From: Candidatus Thioglobus sp.
Lineage (GTDB): Bacteria; Pseudomonadota; Gammaproteobacteria; PS1; Pseudothioglobaceae
Reading direction: 5' to 3'
Length of the DNA stretch: 7,060 nucleotides
NCBI GenBank assembly: GCA_015163925.1
Contig: JAAOIF010000055.1
Span: 1-7,060, forward strand
Shown: positions 1-5,455 of the stretch, in pieces
How positions within the stretch are numbered: position 1 is the first letter of the stretch
How the letters are laid out: each line of letters starts with the position of its first letter
Program-made: the position numbers and the translations under genes
The notes under the pieces: generated by a model
Databases searched by the model: none
What the model saw: only the letters and a program-made list of their open reading frames with translations
Told to the model about the DNA's origin: nothing

Positions 1-159
1 GGCGTGGAAAAAGAGCAAGTTGATGCTGTAATTGAAGCAATTAGCGCCTCCGCAAAGTCTGAAGGTGAAGGCAGCGTTGGCGATGGCAAGATTTTTGTTA
101 ACAATTTAGAAAAAGTGGTGCGGATTAGAACTGGCGAAACCGGTTCAACCGCATTATAA
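1..159 (+). CDS. glnK: Nitrogen regulatory protein PII (GlnK type), C-terminal part
   Basis: The first 52 codons of the window, open at the left edge, encode the end of a PII signalling protein. PII trimers sense ATP/ADP and 2-oxoglutarate. The GlnK type binds and blocks the ammonium channel when nitrogen is plentiful. Seen here: the ATP-binding GDGK motif (fragment residues 27-30), the following IFV strand, and the hallmark C-terminal RIRTGE (41-46) with the two nucleotide-binding arginines. The T-loop with its uridylylation tyrosine lies outside the window. The amtB start lies 12 bases after the stop, the classical glnK-amtB operon order, which is why I prefer glnK over glnB. Odd: the stretch between the helix ending in EAI and GDGK is 12 residues, against 9 in E. 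coli GlnB/GlnK as I recall them, so the B-loop carries an apparent insertion. Confidence 0.93.
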   Translation, partial: GVEKEQVDAVIEAISASAKSEGEGSVGDGKIFVNNLEKVVRIRTGETGSTAL

Positions 160-160
160 A

Positions 161-165
161 AGGAG
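161..165 (+). promoter_or_regulatory. Ribosome binding site of amtB
   Basis: AGGAG, 6 bases before the ATG at 172, is a near-ideal Shine-Dalgarno sequence. It begins just after the glnK stop codon and fixes the amtB start. Confidence 0.85.
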
Positions 166-171
166 ATAATC

Positions 172-1383
172 ATGGAAAATACAATTTTAGAATTACAATT
201 TGCCATTGATACTTTTTACTTTTTAGTAATGGGTGCGCTGGTAATGTGGATGGCAGCAGGCTTTTCAATGTTAGAAGCCGGCTTGGTCAGAAGTAAAAAT
301 ACGGCTGAAATCTTAACCAAAAACATTGGCTTATTTGCGATTGCTTGCACTATGTATATGATTTATGGCTATGATTTAATGTATGGCGGCGGCGTTTTAT
401 TGGACGGAATCAGTGGTAAGGGCGACACTTATTCCAGTGCGGCGGACTTTTATTTCCAAGTGGTATTTGTGGCAACGGCGATGTCAATCGTCTCTGGCGC
501 AGTGGCAGAGCGGATGAAGCTATTTTCATTCTTTGCTTTTGCAGTCATTTTCACTGGAATTATTTATCCAATGGAAGGGGCTTGGACTTGGAATGGTGAG
601 GCGGTATTTGGCTTATTCAAACTCGCTGATTTAGGTTTTGCTGATTTTGCAGGCTCTGGAATTGTGCATATGGCAGGCGCAGCAGCGGCTTTAGCAGGTG
701 TTTTAGTGCTTGGCGCTCGTCGTGGCAAATACAACAAAGACGGCTCATCAAATCCGATTCAGGGCGCAAATATGCCGATGGCAACGCTTGGAACATTCAT
801 TTTGTGGATGGGCTGGTTTGGTTTTAACGGCGGCTCGGTGTTAGCAATGGCAAGCAAAGAAAGCGCAAACGCTGTGGCAATGGTATTTTTGAATACTAAT
901 GCGGCAGCAGCCGGCGGTGTGATTGCAGCCCTAATATTAGTGAAATTTTTATGGGGCAAGGCTGATTTAACGATGGCACTCAACGGCGCATTAGCCGGTT
1001 TGGTTGCCATTACCGCCGGACCGGATACTCCAACTGCCTTAGAGGCTACCTTAATTGGCGCTGTGGGCGGCGTTTTAGTGGTATTTTCAATCAATATTTT
1101 AGACAAATCGTTTAAGATTGACGATCCGGTTGGGGCAATTTCAGTGCATGGCGTGGTCGGCTTGTGGGGCTTATTAGCAGTGCCACTCACCAATTCTGAG
1201 GTATCGCTAACAGGTCAATTAGCCGGCGCGGCAACCATTTTTATTTGGGTATTTGGCGCTTCATTTGCTTTGTGGTTAGCGATCAAAGCGTTGATGGGCA
1301 TTAGAGTTTCCGCAGAAGAAGAGTCAGAAGGGGTTGATATTGCCGAGTGCGGTTTGGAAGCTTATCCAGAATTTACCAAATAA
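172..1383 (+). CDS. amtB: Ammonium transporter AmtB (Amt/MEP/Rh family)
   Basis: A 403-residue inner-membrane channel that conducts ammonium as a trimer of about 11-helix subunits, gated by GlnK. Family landmarks: the GFSMLEAGLVRSKN block (30-43); a likely Phe gate at F99 and F218; the outer-site Trp W138 and Ser S222 in WFGFNGGS; the structural Asp D158 in DFAGSGIVH; and the twin pore histidines H166 (IVHMAGA) and H326 (SVHGVVG). The cytoplasmic C-terminal tail (about 377-403) is present with a GVDIAECGLEAYPEF motif. This resembles the conserved GLD...AY tail of other Amt proteins, with Cys where E. coli has His. The protein starts directly before helix 1, so it lacks the cleaved signal peptide of E. 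coli AmtB. It follows glnK by 12 bases and is almost certainly cotranscribed with it. Any NtrC/sigma-54 promoter would lie upstream of glnK, outside the window. Confidence 0.97.
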   Translation: MENTILELQFAIDTFYFLVMGALVMWMAAGFSMLEAGLVRSKNTAEILTKNIGLFAIACTMYMIYGYDLMYGGGVLLDGISGKGDTYSSAADFYFQVVFVATAMSIVSGAVAERMKLFSFFAFAVIFTGIIYPMEGAWTWNGEAVFGLFKLADLGFADFAGSGIVHMAGAAAALAGVLVLGARRGKYNKDGSSNPIQGANMPMATLGTFILWMGWFGFNGGSVLAMASKESANAVAMVFLNTNAAAAGGVIAALILVKFLWGKADLTMALNGALAGLVAITAGPDTPTALEATLIGAVGGVLVVFSINILDKSFKIDDPVGAISVHGVVGLWGLLAVPLTNSEVSLTGQLAGAATIFIWVFGASFALWLAIKALMGIRVSAEEESEGVDIAECGLEAYPEFTK

Positions 1384-1406
1384 TCTCAAATCGGCAATAA
1401 TTAGCG

Positions 1407-1412
1407 TATAAT
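1407..1412 (+). promoter_or_regulatory. Possible -10 element upstream of the TorF-family gene
   Basis: A perfect TATAAT lies in the 64-base gap between amtB and the next gene. No convincing -35 exists at 16-18 bases upstream (about 1383-1390) and there is no TGn extension. It may therefore be an activator-dependent promoter or simply AT-rich chance. The gene could also be expressed by read-through from glnK-amtB, as I see no terminator after amtB. Confidence 0.35.
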
Positions 1413-1447
1413 TGTAAAAAGTTTTTTTTAATATAGGATGAAATGAA

Positions 1448-2098
1448 ATGAAAAATACAGGAAAAATATTATTAGCATTAGTTTTAAGTGGCTCTCTGAG
1501 TGCGGTTTCAGCCGTTGAAGAGGTTTCTCCGTTCAGTGCAAATCTGACCGTTACCAGCGATTATGTCTGGCGTGGTAAGACTCAAACTCTGGACCAGCCG
1601 ACTATTCAAATCGGCGCAGATTATGCCGATGAAAGTGGTTTTGCAGTTGGGGCTTGGGCTTCAAAAGTTGATTTTGGTGATGCCTCAACTGAGGTTGATT
1701 TATATGGCTCATTTTCTGGTGAAGTCGATGAAATTGGCTACACAGTTGGCGTTATCGCTTATCGTTATCCGGGCGCAGATTCGGCAAACTTTGAAGAGTT
1801 GTATTTCGGCGGCTCGTATGCTGGCGTAGATTTGACTTATTATCTTGGCTTGTCGAATGCGCCAAATTATGTTGAAGTCGGCTACTCCGCAAGCGTTATT
1901 GATGATTTTGATTTGTCTTTATCACTTGGAAAATACGATGATGCTGATGGCACACAAAACGGCTACAAGGTATATGGCATCGGCACTGGAACGAATTATT
2001 CCGGCGTAGATTTGTCCCTTGATTACACCGTAGCAAAAAATAATAATAACTCCAAAGATGCGAAAAACTTAGTATTTAGTATTACTCAAGTGTTTTAA
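1448..2098 (+). CDS. TorF-family putative porin (Gcw_chp outer-membrane protein)
   Basis: A 216-residue exported protein. Residues 1-22 form a Sec signal peptide with a likely cut after VSA (A22). The mature protein starts with the family signature SDYVWRGKTQT (37-47), followed by alternating amphipathic strands rich in Gly, Tyr and Asp such as IQIGADYADESGFAVGAWAS (53-72). It ends in Phe (QVF), the usual C-terminal recognition signal for outer-membrane beta-barrel assembly. This matches the TIGR02001/Gcw_chp family ('TorF family putative porin'), whose substrate is not established. Genes of this family recur beside glnK-amtB in Proteobacteria, so a role in passage of nitrogen compounds or a nitrogen-status response is a reasonable inference, not shown. 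The start is supported by AGGA at 1435-1438, 9 bases ahead of the ATG. A strong terminator follows the stop. Confidence 0.88.
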   Translation: MKNTGKILLALVLSGSLSAVSAVEEVSPFSANLTVTSDYVWRGKTQTLDQPTIQIGADYADESGFAVGAWASKVDFGDASTEVDLYGSFSGEVDEIGYTVGVIAYRYPGADSANFEELYFGGSYAGVDLTYYLGLSNAPNYVEVGYSASVIDDFDLSLSLGKYDDADGTQNGYKVYGIGTGTNYSGVDLSLDYTVAKNNNNSKDAKNLVFSITQVF

Positions 2099-2116
2099 AA
2101 ATCAGCATTTTTGATT

Positions 2117-2149
2117 AAAAGGCAAAGTCGTATGGCTTTGCTTTTTTTT
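2117..2149 (+). terminator. Strong rho-independent terminator after the TorF-family gene
   Basis: The stem GCAAAGTC / GGCTTTGC closes a GTAT tetraloop (one T-G wobble). It is extended at its base by G-T and A-T pairs and is followed by eight T at 2142-2149. It ends the glnK-amtB-torF transcript 19 bases after the stop codon. Because it also lies in front of the ANTAR regulator gene, it could act as an attenuator for that gene. Confidence 0.9.
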
Positions 2150-2175
2150 CACTTTTTTTAGCCGAATTTGTTTTT

Positions 2176-2180
2176 AAGGA
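2176..2180 (+). promoter_or_regulatory. Possible ribosome binding site of the ANTAR regulator
   Basis: AAGGA lies 14 bases before the ATG at 2195, farther than the usual 5-10. No other start in frame fits the receiver domain better. TAAAAT at 2181-2186 may instead be a -10 element, without a clear -35. Confidence 0.4.
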
Positions 2181-2194
2181 TAAAATAATCAATT

Positions 2195-2779
2195 ATGAAT
2201 ACAGCACTGAAAATTATTTTGGTTGATGAAAATACTGGCCGTTCGGCAATTCTACGCCGGGCTTTGCAGGACCAGGGGCATGAGGTAATTTGCCGAATGG
2301 ATAATAGTGCGAAATTGCAAAACAGTAACGAAATGACTCATGCGGATGTGCTGATTGTGAATGCTGATATTCCTGATGAGGCGGTGTTTGCAAATCTGAC
2401 TGATATTAACAAAATCAAGCCTAAGCCGATTGTGATGTTTGCCGAAAAGTCAAGCTCTAAAATGACCAGTTCGGCGATTAAATCTGGGGTAAATGCTTAT
2501 ATTATTGATGGGCTGGAGGAAAATCGGGTGCAGCCGATTATTGATGTGGCGATGGCTCGTTTTCGGGAATTTCAGGCGCTGAAAGATGAGCTGGACGCCA
2601 CTCGTAATCAGCTTTCTGAGCGCAAGGCGGTTGAAAAAGCTAAGGGCTTGCTGATGCAGCATAAGGATATTAGTGAAGATGACGCTTATCAGTCTCTGCG
2701 AAAAATGGCAATGGACAAAAATAAACGCATTGTTGATGTAGCAGAAAGCGTTATTAGTGCTTTTGAGCTGTTGGATTAG
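2195..2779 (+). CDS. NasT/AmiR-type response regulator: receiver plus ANTAR RNA-binding domain
   Basis: A 194-residue cytoplasmic regulator with two domains. Residues 4-120 form a receiver-like fold: acidic pair D11-E12, the strand ending VLIVNADIP (52-60), and the AYIIDGLEENRVQPII segment (101-116) typical of the NasT branch. Residues about 125-194 are a coiled-coil linker and ANTAR domain with the hallmark KAVEKAKGLLM (144-154), then AYQSLRKMAM and VDVAESV. ANTAR proteins bind twin hairpins in nascent mRNA and prevent transcription termination, often for nitrate/nitrite or amide use. The residue aligned with the phosphorylated Asp (D57 of CheY) is N56 (codon AAT, 2360-2362), so phosphorylation control is doubtful. 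Control by a protein partner, as with AmiC or NasS, is an inference. No sensor gene is visible. Its place after glnK-amtB-torF suggests a nitrogen role. Confidence 0.9.
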   Translation: MNTALKIILVDENTGRSAILRRALQDQGHEVICRMDNSAKLQNSNEMTHADVLIVNADIPDEAVFANLTDINKIKPKPIVMFAEKSSSKMTSSAIKSGVNAYIIDGLEENRVQPIIDVAMARFREFQALKDELDATRNQLSERKAVEKAKGLLMQHKDISEDDAYQSLRKMAMDKNKRIVDVAESVISAFELLD

Positions 2780-2792
2780 GATTTCTGTAATA

Positions 2793-2819
2793 CTAATTGC
2801 AAAAATATTAGCATTTTTT
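2793..2819 (+). terminator. Weak candidate terminator after the ANTAR regulator
   Basis: CTAAT (2793-2797) pairs with ATTAG (2807-2811) across a 9-base loop, followed by six T at 2814-2819. The stem is short and AT-rich. It lies in the 46-base gap between convergent genes, a sensible position, but it would be a poor terminator alone. I see no better one for tatC on the other strand. Confidence 0.3.
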
Positions 2820-2825
2820 GGGTTT

Positions 2826-3650
2826 TTATTGTTTGCCTAATTCATCCATTTCTGCATCAATTTTGTCCATTTCTGCCTCCATTTCTGCGTCAATTTTTTC
2901 ATCATTTAGATTTTCAGCAGCTGATTTGACGGCTTTTCTGGCTTTGAATAATGGAGCAAAAATCAGTCCGGCTTCAAATAATAACCACATCGGAATGGCA
3001 ATTAGCGTTTGCGAAATTATGTCCGGAGGCGTGAGCAGCATTCCCAAAACGAAAGCTGTGATAATCACATAAGAGCGATTTTTTTTCAGCGTTTCAACCG
3101 TGGTAACGCCAAACATTACCAGCAAAATAGTGGCAATCGGCACTTCAAAAGCCACTCCAAAAGCGAAGGAAACTTTCAGCACAAAGTCTAAATAATATTG
3201 AATATCTGGGGTGAAATCCACCACATTTGGGCCAATACTTGAGAGAAATCCGAAAATTACCGGAAAGACAATATAGAATGAAAACAGCAATCCGGCGTAG
3301 AATAAAATCGTGGATGAGACCACCAGCGGCAAAATCATTCTTCGCTCATGCCTATATAGGGCGGGGGCTACAAACGACCAAACCTGATAAAGCAAGTAAG
3401 GCATAGTGGTATAAATCGCCAGAATTAGCGCCATTTTCAGCGGGGTTAAAAATGGTGAAATTACTCCAATCGCAATGATATTTGTATCCGCCGGCAGGAC
3501 GCTAATAATCGGTGCGGCGATGAAAGCATAAACCTCATTGGCAAACGGAAAAATGCCCAGAAACGCCAGCCCAACAGCAATAACGCTGTGAAGCAGCTTG
3601 TCTCTCAGCTCCACCAAATGTTGAATTAGTGTCATTTCTTGGCTGCTCAC
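2826..3650 (-). CDS. tatC: Sec-independent protein translocase subunit TatC
   Basis: A 274-residue polytopic inner-membrane protein, the receptor core of the twin-arginine export system. It binds the RR signal peptide of folded, often cofactor-carrying proteins. Landmarks: N-terminal HLVELR (11-16); FVAPALYRHERR (93-104) with the signal-binding Glu E102; FGVAFEVP (164-171) with E169; and MLLTPPD (204-210). Six membrane segments are visible. The start is GTG in a GTGA overlap with the tatB stop, implying translational coupling, as no clear Shine-Dalgarno is present. The alternative ATG at residue 6 would still keep HLVELR. Odd: the C-terminal tail (about 245-274) is longer than in E. coli (258 residues in total) and consists of an acidic, repeated KIDAEM(D/E) segment likely to be helical. 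Confidence 0.97.
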   Translation of the reverse strand: MSSQEMTLIQHLVELRDKLLHSVIAVGLAFLGIFPFANEVYAFIAAPIISVLPADTNIIAIGVISPFLTPLKMALILAIYTTMPYLLYQVWSFVAPALYRHERRMILPLVVSSTILFYAGLLFSFYIVFPVIFGFLSSIGPNVVDFTPDIQYYLDFVLKVSFAFGVAFEVPIATILLVMFGVTTVETLKKNRSYVIITAFVLGMLLTPPDIISQTLIAIPMWLLFEAGLIFAPLFKARKAVKSAAENLNDEKIDAEMEAEMDKIDAEMDELGKQ

Positions 3651-3928
3651 GGCTTGTCAATATCTTGTTTAATTTCATTTAAAGCGCTTTTCGTCTCGTC
3701 AAAAATTTCAACAATATTGCTGTCTTTATCATCTAAATTCAGGTGCGATTTGATTTTGTCAGCCTCTAATTCATCGCCAACTTCCTCTTGAATTTTGGCA
3801 ATAAAACGCTTGCCTTTGCCGATGAAATGTCCGGCTTTTCTAGCAATGGCGGGCATTTTTTCTGGGCCAACCACAATTAGGGTGATAATTCCAATTAGCG
3901 CAAATTCCCAAAAACCAATGTCAAACAT
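3647..3928 (-). CDS. tatB: Sec-independent protein translocase subunit TatB
   Basis: A 93-residue single-span membrane protein that partners TatC in the receptor complex. It opens with MFDIGFWEF, carrying the conserved Glu E8 in the membrane segment. VVGPEKMP (19-26) with the Gly-Pro hinge follows, then an amphipathic helix and a charged tail. The MFDIG start and Gly-Pro hinge distinguish it from TatA. It is much shorter than E. coli TatB (171 residues), lacking the long Pro/Ala/Glu-rich tail, which is known to be variable and largely dispensable. It lies 6 bases after tatA and overlaps tatC by 4 bases, in the normal tatABC order. Confidence 0.93.
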   Translation of the reverse strand: MFDIGFWEFALIGIITLIVVGPEKMPAIARKAGHFIGKGKRFIAKIQEEVGDELEADKIKSHLNLDDKDSNIVEIFDETKSALNEIKQDIDKP

Positions 3929-3934
3929 AAATTG

Positions 3935-4138
3935 CTATTTGCTTTTTTCGTCTTTTACAACTTTGGCTTCAATAATCTCGTCTTCGCCGTCTTTTTTGCC
4001 TTCACTTTTTTGCATAGACTTCTTAAAGCCTTTGATAGCACCGCCGAGGTCGCTGCCGATATTTTTTAGACGCTTGCCGCCAAAAATCAGCAAGACGATA
4101 ATTAAGATAATAATTAGTTCAAATGGTCCGGGTATCAT
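3935..4138 (-). CDS. tatA: Sec-independent protein translocase subunit TatA
   Basis: A 67-residue single-span protein that polymerises to form the export pore. A polar residue (E7) near the N-terminus precedes a very hydrophobic helix ending in [22 protein letters not shown] (19-40), with the diagnostic Phe-Gly hinge and the amphipathic helix. A Lys/Glu-rich tail follows. The start is well supported by AGGAG 8 bases upstream. It lies 16 bases after hisE on the same strand, so it is probably in the his operon transcript, though its own strong ribosome site may raise its output. Confidence 0.95.
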   Translation of the reverse strand: MIPGPFELIIILIIVLLIFGGKRLKNIGSDLGGAIKGFKKSMQKSEGKKDGEDEIIEAKVVKDEKSK

Positions 4139-4146
4139 AATTTTTT

Positions 4147-4151
4147 CTCCT
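4147..4151 (-). promoter_or_regulatory. Ribosome binding site of tatA
   Basis: On the minus strand AGGAG lies 8 bases before the tatA ATG, in the short gap after hisE. It is the strongest Shine-Dalgarno in this operon, consistent with TatA being needed in excess over TatB and TatC. Confidence 0.8.
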
Positions 4152-4154
4152 ATT

Positions 4155-4496
4155 TTATTTGCCGCGATTGGCTTTTTCCTCTAAACCAGACAAGCCAAAA
4201 CGCTTGGATAATTCAGCCTCTATTTTAGCAATTTCAATGTCGCTAAAGCGTAATAATACCAAAATATGAAACCATAAATCAGCCACTTCTTTGATAACTT
4301 CGGCTTCCCCAGAGTGTTTTTCAGAGTATTTTTGCATATCTTTTGCTGCCATAATTACCTCAGCAGACTCTTCGCCAATTTTCTTGAGAATCTCATCCAA
4401 GCCTTTAGCGTAAAGGGATGCGGCGTAGGATTCATCGGCTTTGGCAGATTTTCGCTGCTGCAAAACTTGCTCTAATTTTTGTAAAATATCACTCAT
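4155..4496 (-). CDS. hisE: Phosphoribosyl-ATP pyrophosphohydrolase HisE
   Basis: A 113-residue cytoplasmic enzyme for step 2 of histidine biosynthesis. It cleaves phosphoribosyl-ATP to phosphoribosyl-AMP and pyrophosphate. It belongs to the all-alpha MazG-like NTP pyrophosphatase fold. Visible motifs: [20 protein letters not shown] (23-42) running into the metal-binding EE..E (E42, E43, E46), and the second metal site EVADLWFH (70-77) with E70 and D73. Length is normal for a stand-alone HisE. The ATG overlaps the hisI stop as ATGA. HisE acts directly before HisI in the pathway, and in enteric bacteria the two are fused. Separate hisI and hisE upstream of tatABC is an arrangement seen in pseudomonads and relatives. 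Confidence 0.97.
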   Translation of the reverse strand: MSDILQKLEQVLQQRKSAKADESYAASLYAKGLDEILKKIGEESAEVIMAAKDMQKYSEKHSGEAEVIKEVADLWFHILVLLRFSDIEIAKIEAELSKRFGLSGLEEKANRGK

Positions 4497-4879
4497 AATT
4501 TTTTGTAAATCTCATCCGGATTTTTAATAATTTTACTAATAATTTGCCAATTATCATTTTTTAATTGCTGAAAAAAACACGACCGCCTGCCGGTATGACA
4601 AGCTATATCGCCGATTTGCTCAACTTTTAGCAAAATCGTATCGCCGTCACAATCGGTAAAAATCTCTTTAACTAATTGCCGATGCCCAGATTCTTCGCCC
4701 TTAGCCCAAAGCTTTTTGCGCGAACGGGAATAATATACCGCATATTTTCCCTCAATAGTAAGTGTCAGTGCGGCGGCGTTCATCCAAGCCAGTAGCAAAA
4801 TTTCGCCAGTCTCAAAATCCTGCGCGATTGCCGGCACTAAGCCCTGATTGTCAAATTGTATTTGTTCTAATGCAAGCAC
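4493..4879 (-). CDS. hisI: Phosphoribosyl-AMP cyclohydrolase HisI
   Basis: A 128-residue cytoplasmic metalloenzyme for step 3 of histidine biosynthesis. It opens the purine ring of phosphoribosyl-AMP. Motifs: [15 protein letters not shown] (20-34); [20 protein letters not shown] (49-68); the Mg-binding DCDGD (D76, D78, D80) with zinc ligand C77; and [10 protein letters not shown] (93-102) with zinc ligands C94 and C101. The start is GTG. In-frame upstream codons hit a TAG without offering an ATG, so GTG is the best choice despite no Shine-Dalgarno. It is first in the operon hisI-hisE-tatA-tatB-tatC and divergent from the nuclease gene 52 bases away. Confidence 0.96.
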   Translation of the reverse strand: MLALEQIQFDNQGLVPAIAQDFETGEILLLAWMNAAALTLTIEGKYAVYYSRSRKKLWAKGEESGHRQLVKEIFTDCDGDTILLKVEQIGDIACHTGRRSCFFQQLKNDNWQIISKIIKNPDEIYKKL

Positions 4880-4886
4880 GCCAGAG

Positions 4887-4902
4887 TTATTATTTGTAAT
4901 AA
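4887..4902. promoter_or_regulatory. Inverted repeat in the hisI / nuclease divergent gap
   Basis: TTATTA and TAATAA form perfect 6-base arms around TTTG, 7 bases before the hisI start codon. It could be an operator for the divergent pair or a small hairpin in the hisI leader. It is pure AT in the arms, so chance is a real possibility. Confidence 0.25.
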
Positions 4903-4903
4903 A

Positions 4904-4930
4904 ATGCTAATTTTACCGCTACTTTGTCAA
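4904..4930 (-). promoter_or_regulatory. Candidate promoter of the hisI-hisE-tatABC operon
   Basis: On the minus strand a perfect -35 TTGACA (4925-4930) is followed after 15 bases by TAGCAT (4904-4909), 4 of 6 matches to TATAAT. An 18-base spacing gives the weaker CATTTT at 4901-4906. The -35 lies one base from the start codon of the divergent nuclease gene. The -35 is good and the -10 uncertain. Confidence 0.45.
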
Positions 4931-4931
4931 T

Positions 4932-5420
4932 ATGAAATTATTTATTTTATTTGCGTTTTTAGCCCTAAAAGTGCTTGCCATGCCTGATGATTTTATGCTG
5001 GACAGCAAGGAAACCCTTCATATTGTTGATGGCGACAGCGTTGGTTTGCAGATGCGAATCCAAGGAATTGACACCCCAGAGTTAGGGCAGTTGTGTAAAA
5101 AAACTAAATTTGAAATTGATGATTGCGGAGAATTATCTACGAAATTTTTAAAGAAAATACTCAGAGAACTGCCGGGAAAATTGTCCATTCAGACGCTGGG
5201 AACTGGTTATTATCGGCGGATTTTGGTGAGAATTTACAAAGGCCACACAAATATTGGCAGATATATGGTTGAACAGGGCATGGCATTTTCCTATCAGGAC
5301 AACTATCTCTCATCACAAAATCGGGCAAAAATGCTAAAACGCGGCTTTTGGAATTTCCACACTCCGCCACTTCAGCCCTACAAATGGCGCAAACTTCATC
5401 CACCCAGATTGCAAAAATAA
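4932..5420 (+). CDS. Exported thermonuclease-like protein (SNase domain)
   Basis: A 162-residue protein with a short, very hydrophobic Sec-type signal peptide (1-16, probable cut after VLA), so likely periplasmic or secreted. The rest is a staphylococcal-nuclease-like domain (OB fold) that would cleave DNA and RNA using calcium. The active-site set appears complete: VDGDS with D35; R42 in MRIQGIDTPE; D47 and E50 of the same motif; and R95 in YYRRILV, matching nuclease R87. The Lys/Gly at the nucleotide site differ from the Staphylococcus enzyme. C55 and C65 could form a disulfide, in keeping with export. GRYMVEQGMAF (109-119) is the usual helix after the core. No Shine-Dalgarno precedes the ATG. 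A role in nutrient scavenging from extracellular DNA is possible but inferred. Confidence 0.88.
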   Translation: MKLFILFAFLALKVLAMPDDFMLDSKETLHIVDGDSVGLQMRIQGIDTPELGQLCKKTKFEIDDCGELSTKFLKKILRELPGKLSIQTLGTGYYRRILVRIYKGHTNIGRYMVEQGMAFSYQDNYLSSQNRAKMLKRGFWNFHTPPLQPYKWRKLHPPRLQK

Positions 5421-5421
5421 A

Positions 5422-5434
5422 GTTGATTTTCAAC
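5422..5434. terminator. Small hairpin between convergent nuclease and gor genes
   Basis: GTTGA and TCAAC pair around a three-base loop just after the nuclease stop. Read on the minus strand it is followed by CTTTATTTTT-like sequence, so it may end the gor transcript. On the plus strand no T-tract follows. The stem is only 5 base pairs, so strength is uncertain. Confidence 0.4.
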
Positions 5435-5455
5435 ACTTCCTTAGCACTAAAAAAA

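Noticed and set aside
759..1193. Long minus-strand reading frame inside amtB
   Set aside because: It is a codon-shadow of the well-supported amtB gene: no family resemblance, no ribosome site, low-complexity Pro/Thr/Ala composition. The same applies to plus-strand frames inside tatC, tatB/tatA and gor, and to minus-strand frames inside the ANTAR and nuclease genes.
1413..1431. AAAAA-GT-TTTTTTTT after amtB as a terminator
   Set aside because: The arms are only A-T with a two-base loop that cannot form, so there is no real stem.
1345..1508. GAGTGCGGTTT occurs twice (1345-1355 and 1498-1508), close to the Haemophilus uptake signal AAGTGCGGT
   Set aside because: Both copies lie in coding sequence, the match is 8 of 9, and I saw no further full copies or the reverse complement in the rest of the window. 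Most likely chance.
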